Both the position numbers and the translations under genes were made by a program. A model generated the notes under the pieces. It did not search any database. It was not told the origin of the DNA and saw only the letters and a list, made by a program, of their open reading frames with translations. From Megamerina dolium (taxonomy: Eukaryota > Arthropoda > Insecta > Diptera > Megamerinidae), in assembly GCA_963854835.1 (NCBI GenBank), contig OY978528.1, forward strand, positions 56,254,761 through 56,318,760: 64,000 bases of DNA, in the 5' to 3' direction. Shown here piece after piece: positions 10,401-21,200 of this stretch (the first letter of the stretch is position 1; each line of letters starts with the position of its first letter).

Positions 10401-11839
10401 CGTTCTTTGTCGGTGAAAAATGACAAACACAATTGTTCACAGAGATGCATGTTGGGAATGCAATACCTTTCTTTAAATCCTTTTCCTTTTTATAGACCTT
10501 AAGAAATGGAAAAATAAAAAGAAAAATTGTTTGTCCTATTAGTAAATTCTCAATGTTGCCATTTATTATTTTTAATATTTATATTATCCTCATATCTCAT
10601 AATCTTACAATCCTCGGGCATCCGAACAGTAAATTTGAAATGTGCCTAATACTCTCAGCAAAAAAATATATAACCAAAAGTATTGTGGAAGTAACCTCAT
10701 TGCTGTGGTTACTACATCCTCAAATTCGCTGTTACTTCTGACCCTCAAGCGCTTGTTTTTAATCATCGGATAATTGACACATATACAAGTGCATTTATAT
10801 ATATAAAAATAAGCAATATTAAAAAGAAATATTTACTTTGCTCGTTTCTTCAGTGATAAGAGTATCTCCCTTTGTGCAAATATCTCTTACAGAGGCATCG
10901 GCCACACAGAGATCAATAACGGCCTTCAATGTTTCTGTAAAACAATAACATTAATCATAAAAACCTGTGAATTTGTATATTTATATGGTAAAGAAAATTA
11001 ATTTCAAAATACGCATACGTATATGCACATACATTATAGGTAAAAGCATAGCAAGAGTGTGAGTGCACATCAAAAGTTTTGATGAGGTAAAACCAATGAG
11101 CACCTAACACCTGAACAAAACATAATCAACGACATAATGAAAACGAAAGCGACCATATCTTCATTTATTGTATGTACTATACGAAAAATCCAAATGCGTG
11201 GCATATGATATGCTATTTAGACCGGTTATATTTGTATATGAAATAACATGGATGGTGAACATGAGTTCATACATATATCATAACACAATATTCTAAATTA
11301 ATACAAATCAATCACAAAAATATTCATTTGTATATTAGGCAATTTTCACTTATTCAAAGGATATGCTTCCTAGAAGAAAATTATTCGAGTGCATGTTACA
11401 CCACTATTTAATATGATAGTGAAATTCATTTAAATAATTTGCTTGAAATAGTACCACAATAACAATATTTAACTCAAATGTCTATTTTCTATTTTTAAAT
11501 TGTGTTTGAAATTGTTTGTATTGAACACTTTCTTTTTTTTTTTCTTCAAAATTACAAATTTTTTTTTAGGTTAAGTCTCAATTACGGGGGAATAGCGTGT
11601 GTGTATGCATGTATTTGTGAATATCAAAACGCCCGCGTGGCTTGTTCCCACATTTACATTTTTATTTTTATACTTTAGCAAAGTAATTGCTAATTCTCTT
11701 TTCAATTGGCAAATGTGCATATACAATTCACCTCTTAATAAAACTTACTATTAACAATTTCACCGGCCAATTTGTACTTGGTCACAACCAAATCCTCAGC
11801 AATGGTCTTTTCTGGTGCCTCTTTTTCAACGTCTGCCAT
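7482..11839 (-). CDS. Proliferation-associated protein 2G4 / EBP1 homologue (Pa2g4), snoRNA host gene
   Basis: Nine exons (11839-11749, 10934-10837, 10497-10361, 10295-10133, 9625-9404, 9090-8998, 8912-8780, 7834-7707, 7634-7482) join in frame to 405 aa. The fold is that of type II methionine aminopeptidases without activity. Landmarks match human PA2G4: [85 protein letters not shown], and [16 protein letters not shown]. The C-terminal tail is Lys-rich ([10 protein letters not shown]) and then Ala/Thr-rich, as in the family's RNA-binding tail. EBP1 proteins bind ribosomes and rRNA precursors and act in ribosome biogenesis and growth. Four introns (2, 4, 5 and 7) contain sense-strand conserved blocks that look like small nucleolar RNAs, annotated separately. 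It is transcribed divergently from IntS10. Confidence 0.95.
7972..8111 (-). ncRNA. Intronic H/ACA-box snoRNA candidate, tandem copy 1 (Pa2g4 intron 7)
   Basis: Read on the host's sense strand (8111 to 7972) it is 140 nt long and has the full H/ACA layout. The 5' hairpin is closed by TGCAAG/CTTGCA with an upper stem TGAGAT/ATCTCA. The hinge contains AGAAAA, matching box H (ANANNA). The 3' hairpin is closed by a nine-pair stem TTGTGTTTT/AAAACACAA with an inner GCTGC/GTAGC stem. ACA then sits exactly 3 nt before the inferred end. The 5' pocket CAACGGATTG is shared with the copies at 8153-8286 and 9955-10092. No rRNA target was computed. Confidence 0.8.
8153..8286 (-). ncRNA. Intronic H/ACA-box snoRNA candidate, tandem copy 2 (Pa2g4 intron 7)
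   Basis: A 134-nt near-copy of the unit at 7972-8111, offset by about 175 bp. Both closing stems are kept: TGCAAG/CTTGCA, and TTGTGTTTT opposite AAAACACTAA with one mismatch. Box H reads AGAAAA, and ACA is followed by TTA at the end. Differences from copy 1 fall mostly in the terminal loops (the 3' hairpin loop is shorter by about eight TA-rich bases), which is the pattern expected if the structure is under selection. Confidence 0.78.
8326..8447 (-). pseudogene. Degenerate third copy of the H/ACA snoRNA unit
   Basis: The 3' hairpin region is recognisable (AAAACACAAACAC end, GGCTGCGACTATATAGTAG loop) at the same ~175-bp spacing as copies 1 and 2. The 5' hairpin has lost its TGCAAG/CTTGCA closing stem; only an AACAACGGA remnant of the pocket remains. 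It is probably a decayed or strongly diverged duplicate, although a retuned guide cannot be excluded. Confidence 0.55.
9177..9352 (-). ncRNA. Candidate C/D-type intronic RNA, member A (Pa2g4 intron 5)
   Basis: A sense-strand block running from 9352 to 9177. The ends pair (TATCC/GGATA). Just inside the 5' end is ATGATTA, one base off box C (RTGATGA); just inside the 3' end is CTGA, a perfect box D. The 19 bases before box D (GATTGTAAGATTATGAGAT) are identical to the related block in intron 2, as expected of a 2'-O-methylation guide. The segment after the C-like box (AAAAACAAGCGCTTGAGGG) is also shared. The middle has diverged and contains a GTGCC/GGCAC hairpin. At 176 nt it is long for the class. 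Confidence 0.5.
9955..10092 (-). ncRNA. Intronic H/ACA-box snoRNA candidate, fourth member (Pa2g4 intron 4)
   Basis: A 138-nt sense-strand block. The 5' hairpin repeats the closing stem TGCAAG/CTTGCA and the pocket CAACGGATTG of the intron-7 array, but its upper stem differs. The hinge holds ATAAAA (box H, ANANNA). The 3' hairpin is unrelated in sequence to the intron-7 copies yet closes with TTTGTAAT/ATTACAAA, followed directly by ACA and three final bases TAT. Retention of the whole architecture with a different 3' hairpin supports a functional RNA rather than a chance repeat. Confidence 0.75.
10584..10773 (-). ncRNA. Candidate C/D-type intronic RNA, member B (Pa2g4 intron 2)
   Basis: Relative of the block at 9177-9352. 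The ends pair over six bases (TTATCC/GGATAA). A C-like box GATGATTA lies inside the 5' end. The 3' end keeps the same 19-base segment GATTGTAAGATTATGAGAT, but the D-like box reads ATGA instead of CTGA. The interior differs from member A and has its own GTAACC/GGTTAC hairpin. The weakened box D makes this the less certain of the pair. Confidence 0.42.
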
Positions 11840-12657
11840 TTTCGCTATTTTGCTTTGAAGTAATAGAATCTAGAACACACAGGAACGACCACACTAGGGC
11901 AATGAAGTCGAAAAAAAATGAAGTGAAGAACGAACTGCTTTTGGTCGAGTTAAGAACGCAATTAAATGGATTAAATACTTTTAGAGGAATTAATGAACAA
12001 CACAAAATCCGATACGCTTGTTATTATTTAACAATAAAATGTTGCACAAATAAATTTGCAAAATATATTTGTGTGGTAAAAAAGTTACACAAATATTCTT
12101 TACACAGGCGACGCGGCAAATGGAAATGTGTAAAGAAATACGAATTTATGATAAATATAAAGGGAAAAAGAGGAAACATATTTCGATTACAGTACAGTGG
12201 ATTTTCGTAATGGATATGCGATTCGAGTTGCTCGACAATACGAGATGGCACCAGTGGTTGAGAAAGTGTATAAATATGCGACTCTGTTTTTATAGAAATG
12301 TCATTCGATAATAGGCTTACCAGATGTGACAATTAAACCTCATCAAAGATATATGTTTTATTGCTACATTGTATTTTTTTAAGTACTTATAAAGATTGAA
12401 TTAAACAAACCGCTTCTATATTTTGTGTGATCATTGGCATGTTCATTATTTGCTCTTCTTCACAATCATCAAAAACTTTGAATGCGGGCATTTAAAAATG
12501 CAATTTTACCTGACGCTGCATTTCGAATGATTGGATCACACGTATGGATCAGATGTTGTTAAGAAATTAAATAAGCTGGTAGCTATTAAATTATTGTAAA
12601 CAACTCTACCGGTCATTTTCTGTTTTAATTTCTGATAAATAAAATTAAAGACAAATC
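11840..12657. other. Divergent intergenic region, Pa2g4 / IntS10
   Basis: An 818-bp spacer that must hold the promoters and leaders of two divergent genes. Two overlapping opposite-strand ORFs of about 100-130 codons lie here, but both are low-complexity, Lys/Phe-rich mirror images of AT-rich DNA and are not called as genes. Confidence 0.55.
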
Positions 12658-14994
12658 ATGGATATGGAAACTCCCGATGAAGTGTATATAATTTCTGAAG
12701 CAAAGAAATTGCGTGTTTCTGATCCATGTGCTGCCAAAGCATGGATCATTACTGCAAAGACACTTTTTCCCAAAAATTTCAATGTACAGGTAATGTCTAA
12801 AGTGCTTTGGAATAGCTATAAAAACAGTTTTTTATTTATTTATATGTGTTTTTAGTTTGAAGCGTATAAATTGGAAAAGGAGGCAAATAACTTTGAAGAA
12901 GCTGCAAAATGTTTTAGTTATATGTAAGTAGAAAATACACAAAATACGTTTTATTAGTCGGTCAATAATTATATTATTTGTAGCACTTTGACTTTTCAAA
13001 ATCATAATGTAGAACTGTGGAACGAAGTGAACGAGCTAACGAATGCATTACGTGCACCAGAAAATGAAATTACACCAGCTCAAGAATTTTACGTTAAAAT
13101 GTTTCAGCATGTCTCTTATGATGTGCAGCATAAAATACTATTGCTTACTGTAAATCATGCGGAAAATAGTTTAAATCAATGTAAATTATTATTGCTCATT
13201 TTAAAGAGATTTCCACAAGCTGCAATCACTCATTCGGTAAGAAATTCTTTAAATGGCATATTCATATTATATGAAAATATTTCTATTAATAGCCAAGACT
13301 ACTTGAAATGATTGCTGATGGTATGAAACAAAGTCCGCAAAAATACCAAGAGATGCTAGTTGAAGAAGCTTTGCCTTTAATCTATCATAAAACTCCCGAA
13401 TTGCCGCCCGGGCTCGTGTGTCGACTATTTACAATTTCGCTAGAGTATTATATACATCAGATTATTGATGAAGAAATCAAATGTGACAATAACGAAACAT
13501 GGAAGAAGATATTTCAAGTACTCATTCTATGCGGAAAAATACTACGTTGGGAGACATTTTTGCCATTCAATAAGACCTGGTTGATATTTATTTATATATT
13601 TTTTCTATATTATATTTAATTAATCACAAAATTTATATTTTTTTATTGCATAGGGGCCAAAATGTATATTGGGATAAATTAATAGAAATCATTTCAACAA
13701 GTCCTACTGGTAGTACTCAAGTATTATTCTATGCAACAACACTGTTCATATATTCATTGCACTGTTATATTAAGAATTGTAACACTCGAACAGATGATGC
13801 AGAAATGAATCATGTCTTAGTCGAAGGATTCACAGGTTTTGTTTTGCTTTTTTTATATATTCTTAATTTTGTAAATAGTATTTTTATTGCCCCACATATT
13901 GTCATCTTGTTTAATCAGACTGGAAAGCAGAACGTAAAGATGCTCAAAGTATGGAACCACCACAAATATCTCTAACTACAGCAACCAGCAAGGAGATATC
14001 CAAAGCCTTTGTGCATGCAGCACAATGTTGGCAGCTGTTGAATACTGAACAATTTTTGCGTGATTTTAGCAAATTATTACTTACTTTACCACTTGCACCA
14101 TGGATTTCTCGTTTCCTCTTTGATTTGGCTATTTATTTCGGGCATCAGGAGGAAGCGAAAAAATTAATGGCTGAAATGACAGTGAAAAGTACCTTAGTAC
14201 ATAATATACAATTGCTAAGCTTAAATTTGTTGCAAGGGAAATTAACGGTAAAACTAATGGGTGTAACTGAAACTATTTTTCATAATAACACTTTTTTAAA
14301 CAACTTGATTTTCAGGTACAAGGTTTCGAATGTATCTTAAAAATTCTAGCTGAATTGCCATCTTCTCAGGGTCCCATATTGGAACATCTAACATTGAAAA
14401 TACCTAGGCATATGATTTTTATGCCGCTCACACAAAGAGCATTAGTTCAATATTGCACCAAAGCGATAATAAACAACTTGAGTGTAAGTTGAGCATTGAA
14501 AACTAATCTATAGAATTTCTCATAACAAGAAAAATATATATTTTCAGCGTAAATTGTATGAACCAAATTGTCCCGATCAAATACTGGGTGATCTATTGGT
14601 GCTATTGCAATTAGAATATCCACGTGAAACTTTAATGGCCGAGCAAATATTTGCTTTGATCACCACACGACGCACATTTACATATCATCAATTTGCCGCT
14701 TATATAATCACTACAGATTTCTTAGAAGAATTCATGCATATATGGCATTCATATAATGAAGCCTTTAATTTCGACTTGACTCCAACGCAATCACAAACGG
14801 CCGGCTTAACTGCACGCCGAATAGGTACACGTGGGGCCGATAAAGGTGTACGTGAAGATTTCCGTTTAACCATATTACAACAAATTTCACGTGCTAATGA
14901 AAATACTACAACGCTCGTTTCAAATTTTATAACGCAGGAACATATGCAATTGATTCAAAATCTTTTTGGTGGTGATGGTAGTGGCGGCAATTGA
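12658..14994 (+). CDS. IntS10: Integrator complex subunit 10 (IntS10)
   Basis: Eight exons (12658-12789, 12856-12923, 12984-13236, 13293-13579, 13654-13835, 13919-14247, 14316-14483, 14548-14994) join in frame to 621 aa. The N terminus AAKAWIITAKTLFPKNFNVQFE matches the start of human INTS10 (AAKAWLITARSLYP). The C terminus ends like it too (RGADKGVREDFRLTILQQISR, then HMQLIQNLF). The body is all-helical with TPR-like repeats and no enzymatic motif. INTS10 belongs to the arm module (with INTS13/14) of the Integrator complex, which cleaves nascent snRNA and promoter-proximal transcripts in the nucleus. The protein is shorter than the human one (about 710 aa), mainly through loss of the disordered middle. 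Exon 5 ends with the unusual but in-phase donor GTTTTG. Confidence 0.92.
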
Positions 14995-15010
14995 GTTATT
15001 GTTGCTTTTG

Positions 15011-15016
15011 AATAAA
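15011..15016 (+). terminator. Poly(A) signal for IntS10
   Basis: AATAAA 17 bp after the IntS10 stop codon. Confidence 0.5.
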
Positions 15017-15227
15017 TATATACTTAAGTAATATAGTTTTCTTTTTGTAAATGAGAGTGCAGAGTAATTTTAAACGAATGACTATAGAATTTTTTTTTTT
15101 TCATGTGCAGTGTGAGTAATTATTTTATATTTTTGATAACCTTGATGCACAAAGATAAGAAATTACAATGTTATAATATAGGTAGGTACTCGTGCTAATT
15201 TAAATACAATTAAAGCTAAGGCACATA

Positions 15228-15233
15228 TTTATT
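15228..15233 (-). terminator. Poly(A) signal for the Mpv17-family gene
   Basis: AATAAA on the minus strand 16 bp past the stop, facing the IntS10 3' end in a tail-to-tail arrangement. Confidence 0.5.
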
Positions 15234-15248
15234 ATGCCCATTAGAGTT

Positions 15249-15944
15249 TTAGCATGGATAATCGTGTTTCATATATGACATGAATACATTATACAAAGCT
15301 GTGCAAACATTTACAAACATCACTCTATATTTAATGTCTAAATAACGAAAATTGATATATTGTGCTCCTGGCCATAGCAACCAATCCATGAGGTAGATAA
15401 AAGCAAATTTCTGTTTTAGCTCACAATTTGTTTCTTGCACAGACTTGTTTTCCAAATAACAAGCCGAATAGAAGAATATCAGAATGCAAGCCGGTGACAT
15501 AAATATTTGATCAATAAGAATTTTTTGTACTGTGTTGCGAAAGTTTGCTATTGGCATAATACGATCCATCCAAATGTAGACGTAATGATGTAGGGGACCC
15601 TGCAGTGCACCAACAATAAACATACGACCGATACGAGCAATATCATAACGTTCTGCACGTTGTATACCTTGACGGTATTCAATTTCTTGAGCCATTATAT
15701 CTCCAATAACCATGAGAATACCAGAGCTGATGATATTTGTTGCAAGTAGATATTTTCCAAATATTTTGTTCCATGTCGTGCGCAGCGAGGAGAAATCTGC
15801 AGCTGCACTACGCTTTTCATGAAATATACGACGTATTTCTACCTTGTTGGTGTTCCTCAAGAGTGCCACATTCAATAAATGCTGACGGTGGTTGGGTTGT
15901 GTATTGTGTAATTTTACTATTCTGCAGCTAATGCGTGCAAACAT
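15249..15944 (-). CDS. Mpv17/PMP22-family inner mitochondrial membrane protein (MPV17L2-like)
   Basis: A single-exon ORF of 231 aa. An N-terminal basic, Ser/Arg-rich stretch of about 50 residues looks like a mitochondrial presequence. It is followed by KYLLATNIISSGILMVIGDIMAQ, the first conserved family segment, and GALQGPLHHYVYIWMDRIMP, the second. The diagnostic C-terminal block is present: DWLLWPGAQYINFRYLD, then RVMFVNVCTALYNVFMSY. Four hydrophobic segments are expected. Members are channel-like or assembly proteins; the long N-terminal extension and the wording of the motifs fit the MPV17L2 type, which in mammals supports mitochondrial ribosome assembly. The subfamily is inferred. It lies head-to-head with park. 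Confidence 0.88.
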   Translation of the reverse strand: MFARISCRIVKLHNTQPNHRQHLLNVALLRNTNKVEIRRIFHEKRSAAADFSSLRTTWNKIFGKYLLATNIISSGILMVIGDIMAQEIEYRQGIQRAERYDIARIGRMFIVGALQGPLHHYVYIWMDRIMPIANFRNTVQKILIDQIFMSPACILIFFYSACYLENKSVQETNCELKQKFAFIYLMDWLLWPGAQYINFRYLDIKYRVMFVNVCTALYNVFMSYMKHDYPC

Positions 15945-16443
15945 TTTGTTGTTTTGTATTTACAATTTCTGATCTTATATTTGACAACACTTGCGGGCTG
16001 GACTCTGTTGCTGCGCCACTTTGGAGATCTAATAATATAGAATAGTGAATTGAACCTTTTAAAAAATCAACGTGTTTACACATACCGTAATAGAGATTAT
16101 AAATCAAGACATTTTCCTCGTGCAATCAAAAGTAATTTGAAGAGAAAAGCTATTATGATGAAATTACACAACTATATATTTATATTACACTACTATATAC
16201 ACGGTAGCCAGCTGTTCGTTCGAATTGCATATGCAGAAACAATTAGAATGTTGGCAACGCAGCCGAAGTTATCCACAATCCGTAAGTTTATACGCTATGG
16301 CAACGCAACCAATTCAGCTGATTGTGTTTTCATTTGTGAAGTAACTATCAATTTCGATTACATTTGTTTTTTAAACACATTTTTTCATCACAGTGGCTTA
16401 ATTGGTGGCAAAACAGTAGCAAATTACTGTAAATGGCTTACAA
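15945..16443. other. Divergent intergenic region, Mpv17-like / park
   Basis: A 499-bp shared promoter region between two divergent mitochondrial-function genes. No clear core promoter element was identified, and the ORFs here are incidental. Confidence 0.5.
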
Positions 16444-18299
16444 ATGAGTTACTTGTTTGATTTATTGCGCTCTTTTGTACGCAACATGCTGCAATTACTT
16501 TCATTTGGTCAAAAGACGATCAGTAACACGTTAAGCATTTATGTGAAAACAAACACAGGACGAACTTTAGCCGTCAACTTACAACCGCAATGGGATATTA
16601 AGAATGTCAAGGAATTGGTTGCACCACAACTGGGTTTGCAGCCAGAGGAAGTTAAAATCATATTTGCAGGCAAAGAGTTAAGTGACAATACAACAATAGA
16701 GGTGAATACAAAAGTGACTAGTTATCAAAGGACGCTAATGTTCTATATGCTATTTATATCCTTTTCTTTTTTATGTAGGAATGTGATCTTGGTCAGCAAA
16801 GTGTATTACATGCAATACGTACACGACCACTACATCAGCGTCCACATCTTCAATCGACACTTGTGGAGGAGGAACCGTCATCGATTGCGGAAGAGCCTTC
16901 TAAACCTCTTTGTGAGACTCTTGTCGACTTGCAATTGCTGCAGGAGGAACGTACTAATATTAACGAAGAAGGTATATATGAATGTTATGTGCCATAGCAA
17001 ATAGTCACGTAGTCATTTTACATTGCAGACCGTGAACGCAGTAAAGCCCATTTCTTCGTTCACTGCTCACAGTGCAATAAATTGTGCAGAGGAAAATTAC
17101 GCGTACGTTGCTCCATTTGTAAAGGTGGTGCATTCACAGTGCATCGTGATCCTGAGTGCTGGGATGATGTTCTCAAATCACGACGTATTCGTGGTCATTG
17201 CGAAAGTCTCGAAATCGCATGCGTAGATAATTATGCCGGTGATCCACCATTTGCTGAATTCTACTTTAAATGTGGCGAACATATATCAGGTGGTGAAAAA
17301 GATTTTGCAGCACCATTAAATTTAATCAAAATTAACATCAAGGATGTGCCTTGTTTAGCGTGTACTGATGTGAGGTAAAATGTAGATTTGTTTTTCAATG
17401 TGAAACGAATATGAAAGTATTAATATTTAAATTATATTTTTGGTAGTGACATAGTGCTAGTTTTTCCATGTGAATCGAAACATGTCACTTGTATTGAATG
17501 TTTTCTGATTTATTGTCGTTCGCGTCTTATGGAGCGACAATTTATGCCACATCCTGATATTGGCTATACGTTATCTTGTCCGGCTGGGTGTGCGGACTCA
17601 TTCATAGAAGAAATACATCATTTTAAATTGCTCACTCGTGATGAGTATGAACGTTATCAACGTTTTGCTACGGAAGAATATGTTTTACAAGCCGGTGGTG
17701 TTTTGTGTCCACAACCAGGTTGTGGTATGGGCTTATTGGTGGAGCCAGAGTGTAAAAAAGTTACATGTCAAAATGGTTGTGGGGTAAATTTGGAATTAAT
17801 ATGAAAATTTTTTTAATTTAATATTTATTTTTTTCATGTAGTATGTATTTTGTCGAAATTGTCTGCAAGGATATCATTTGGGCGACTGTTTGCCTGAAAG
17901 TGCAAATACTAATGCAACAGGATCGTGTGAATATTCAGTGGATCCAAATGTAATTTAGTAACTTTGTGATACATTAATGAAATTACCATTTTGAAACGTA
18001 ATTTTCAATCATAATATAGCGAGCTGCAGAAGCACGTTGGGATGAAGCCAGTAATGTAACAATAAAAGTATCAACGAAGCCATGCCCCAAATGTCGTACA
18101 CCAACCGAACGAGATGGTTTGTGGAATTTTCTATAATTCTTTTGCATACGTTTTTTTTGTAATTTTTTTATGTTGTATATATGTCATAGGCGGTTGCATG
18201 CATATGGTATGCACGCGTGCTGGATGCGGTTTTGAATGGTGTTGGATATGCCAAACTGAATGGACAAGAGACTGTATGGGTGCTCATTGGTTTGGCTGA
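16444..18299 (+). CDS. park: E3 ubiquitin ligase parkin
   Basis: Seven exons (16444-16701, 16779-16971, 17029-17374, 17447-17783, 17842-17949, 18020-18116, 18190-18299) join to 482 aa, the length of Drosophila parkin. Domains in order: an N-terminal extension; a ubiquitin-like domain (about 30-105) with [13 protein letters not shown] and DLGQQSVLH, where Ser94 is the PINK1 site equivalent to human Ser65; RING0 ([17 protein letters not shown]); RING1 (CLACTDV...[10 protein letters not shown]); IBR ([11 protein letters not shown]...[13 protein letters not shown]); the REP linker (ARWDEASN); and RING2 (CPKCRTP, CMHMVC) with catalytic Cys449 in DGGCMHM. It ends HWFG, near the usual HWF. Parkin ubiquitinates outer-membrane proteins of damaged mitochondria for mitophagy. 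All zinc ligands that I can trace are present, so the gene looks intact. Confidence 0.97.
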
Positions 18300-21200
18300 T
18301 GCGTTGATATGTTGCTATTTAGTTCTATTTGAAGCTTTATTTTGTTAATTGTGTATATGTATCTTTTCTGAAATATTACAATATTAATTTTTAAGGTAAA
18401 TTGTTGAAAATATGACAATATGACAATGTTAAAAAATACAATTTTTATAGAACAAATATAGAATATGCATATTTATTTATTTTTCTTTTACTAACATACG
18501 TTTAAAGGACTATATATTGCTACCAATAATAATCAATATTTAACGGATATACCGCTTCTGTTAGCTCCTTACACATACATTCAAATGCATTGCACTCTAT
18601 CATGAATAGACTTTGTTTATGTTGTTTCCATCTGCTTTGTAGTGTTTTTGCTCTGACTTTATATACTCTCCTGTGCGTATATATCATATACTCATGCAAC
18701 CACATAAAACAAAAGAAAGAAAAAAACAAAACCGCATTCCACGTGTATTTTTATTGTGAAAGCATGTTAAAATTTAACTCTCTCTCATAAAACTGGCTCT
18801 CTTAGTTACATGGCATATAATAGCAATGCAAAAAAAGCTCTTCCTCATAACACACGAAATCAATAATGCTACACCAAAAATTGTCCCTTGTAAGAACACA
18901 AAAAGAAAAAAAAAACGAATGAAATTCTGCGCATTTGGATATTTACTCATCATCATCATCGTCATAATTATTATTATCATTTTCATTATTGTTGTTGGGC
19001 CGGGACGTAATTATGGAATGGGGCGGTCTCATGTGAATGTGCCCGTTAATTCTTAAAAGTGATAAATATGTATTTATTTGCAAGGAGAGACACGTTTTTT
19101 TTTTCTATTAGTATGTATGTAGCAGCATATGAATCGATATACATAAAGTAAAGCATTTTCAATTTCATATCATATTGTAAGTATTCATACATATGTAACA
19201 TACATGTGCTTTAAGTAGGCGTAGATAGGTACATACATACTTTCATGTATGTATACATAATTATTTATGGAATATACATTATATTCTCGCTGAAAACATA
19301 TTTTAAAAATATAAATATATAAATATTAAATATAAGTATTACACAATGGGAGTTTTATGTTACTCATACGACATGTAATCAATATGTGAAAATGTTTTTT
19401 GCCATATGGTGACATTGGAAGATATTAATTATGTGAATGTAGAGGTGGCGGGTCTAGACAGAGTCAAAGACACACCATTACATTGTAATATGCCGGTTCA
19501 TGTGGCGTTTGGGTGTATATAAATTTGTTGTTTTTTTATTGAATGTTCTCCAGCTGTCAGGAATCAATTAGTAATTTTTCGGAGTGTAAATAATGTCCAT
19601 CAATAAGCTAAGGAACGAGTTATGTGATGAAGTTCTGCCAAATTGGCAGCAAAGAGTTGGATAATGAACCTAGTACTAAGATTCTTCTGATCTTCTCCAA
19701 ATCTAACATTAACAACAACTCAACGCGATGCAAGGCTAAAGATTTTTTCTTTTCAAAAACATTGTTACTATTTTTCCGGTTTCAGCTCATTTCCATACAT
19801 GTAAAACGATTTTATTGAACAAAAGGGACATTTTACAAAACAGAAAATGTTTAATTAAAGTTCGTATATCCTACGTATAGAATCACATAATTATTTTACT
19901 TGTATACACATACATATATACAAAAGAAACAGGAATAGAAACGTACGTCGATAAGAACAGCTCATTCAAATGTACCCTGTTCCATTTGTTATTCTGCATA
20001 TGACATGTGTAATATGCATATTAATATGTCTTACGCAAAAGGTTGATGTTATTACTGACCAAATATTTTTTATTTCATGAGAATAAAACAGAATGTTGGC
20101 TTTAACTTAAGCGAGACTGTTAAAAAAGCCTCTAGGTATGTGCATATATTAGATTTTTGTTTTGGAACGCTTTTCGTTGCTACTTTGTGGCCAAAGAAAT
20201 GTTTTGAAAAAAAAAAAATTAATTCCAAAATTAATAGATCCTTAAAATCCTTTATGAAAGTAGACCATTGGATTGAACACATCACTTACGCACCATGGAT
20301 TTTGGGTGGCTGAATGCGAATCAGTGGTCGAATGTTTGTGTTGTTCTCCAGGTTTTTTGAGATCAGAAAAAACATGAAGGCGATGATGAAAATCCAACCA
20401 CGGATGAGGATTTAGCGATCAAAAATCCACAGGATGTGACTACTTTGTTCCGTCGAACATCATGCTTTTTTTATTGGGTAGTGTCATTCATTCATCAACT
20501 ATTAACGGTTTTTTTTAGATTTTTGTTTTGAAAATATGAAAAATTGAAATATTTTGCAAATCATCCTGTACTAAATCAATTTTAATTTTTAGTCGATAAC
20601 CGCAATATCATATTTTTGTACTTCTGAATGACTCGTAAGGTGGCTTAATATGTTGTAAATAAACTAATATACCATATGTATGTCTCGTATTTCGTATCCG
20701 TATTTTGCATTAACAAAATTATTGACCACTTTTTTCCTGTGTGTGTGTGTGTGTGTGTGTATGTGCAGAAAACGCACCACCAATCGAACAGCCGACAATG
20801 ACGACGACGATAACACAACAACGACGAAGCTATATAGATAGCAGATTATGTTCTCTGTTTTTGTCGTAATTCCGTTTTGTGCACAAATTCGTAATCTATT
20901 TTCCATGGCGCTTTCTTATACTTTACTTGTATATCACAATCTTAATGTTACGAAAATGCGTACCAAAAAGACGATAAGTGTATATGGATGGCCTCTCTCT
21001 ATTTCATATTTTTGTTGTCTACATTTTCACACAATCTCTCTCTCTCTCTCGCTTTACGTGGAAATATTTGTATGAGTATGAAGTTTATAGTACAATATTA
21101 TAAAAAAGCACCTGCATACTATGTACAAGCAAATACGTGTGGAGTAGTAGCCGCCAATAGTAATGGGCTCTACTGTTATACTAGTAGGTACGCAAATTCT

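Noticed and set aside
11815..12332. Two overlapping opposite-strand ORFs of 102-131 codons between Pa2g4 and IntS10
   Set aside because: They are antisense images of each other, Lys/Phe/Tyr-rich from AT-rich DNA, with no family motif, and they cover the shared promoter region.
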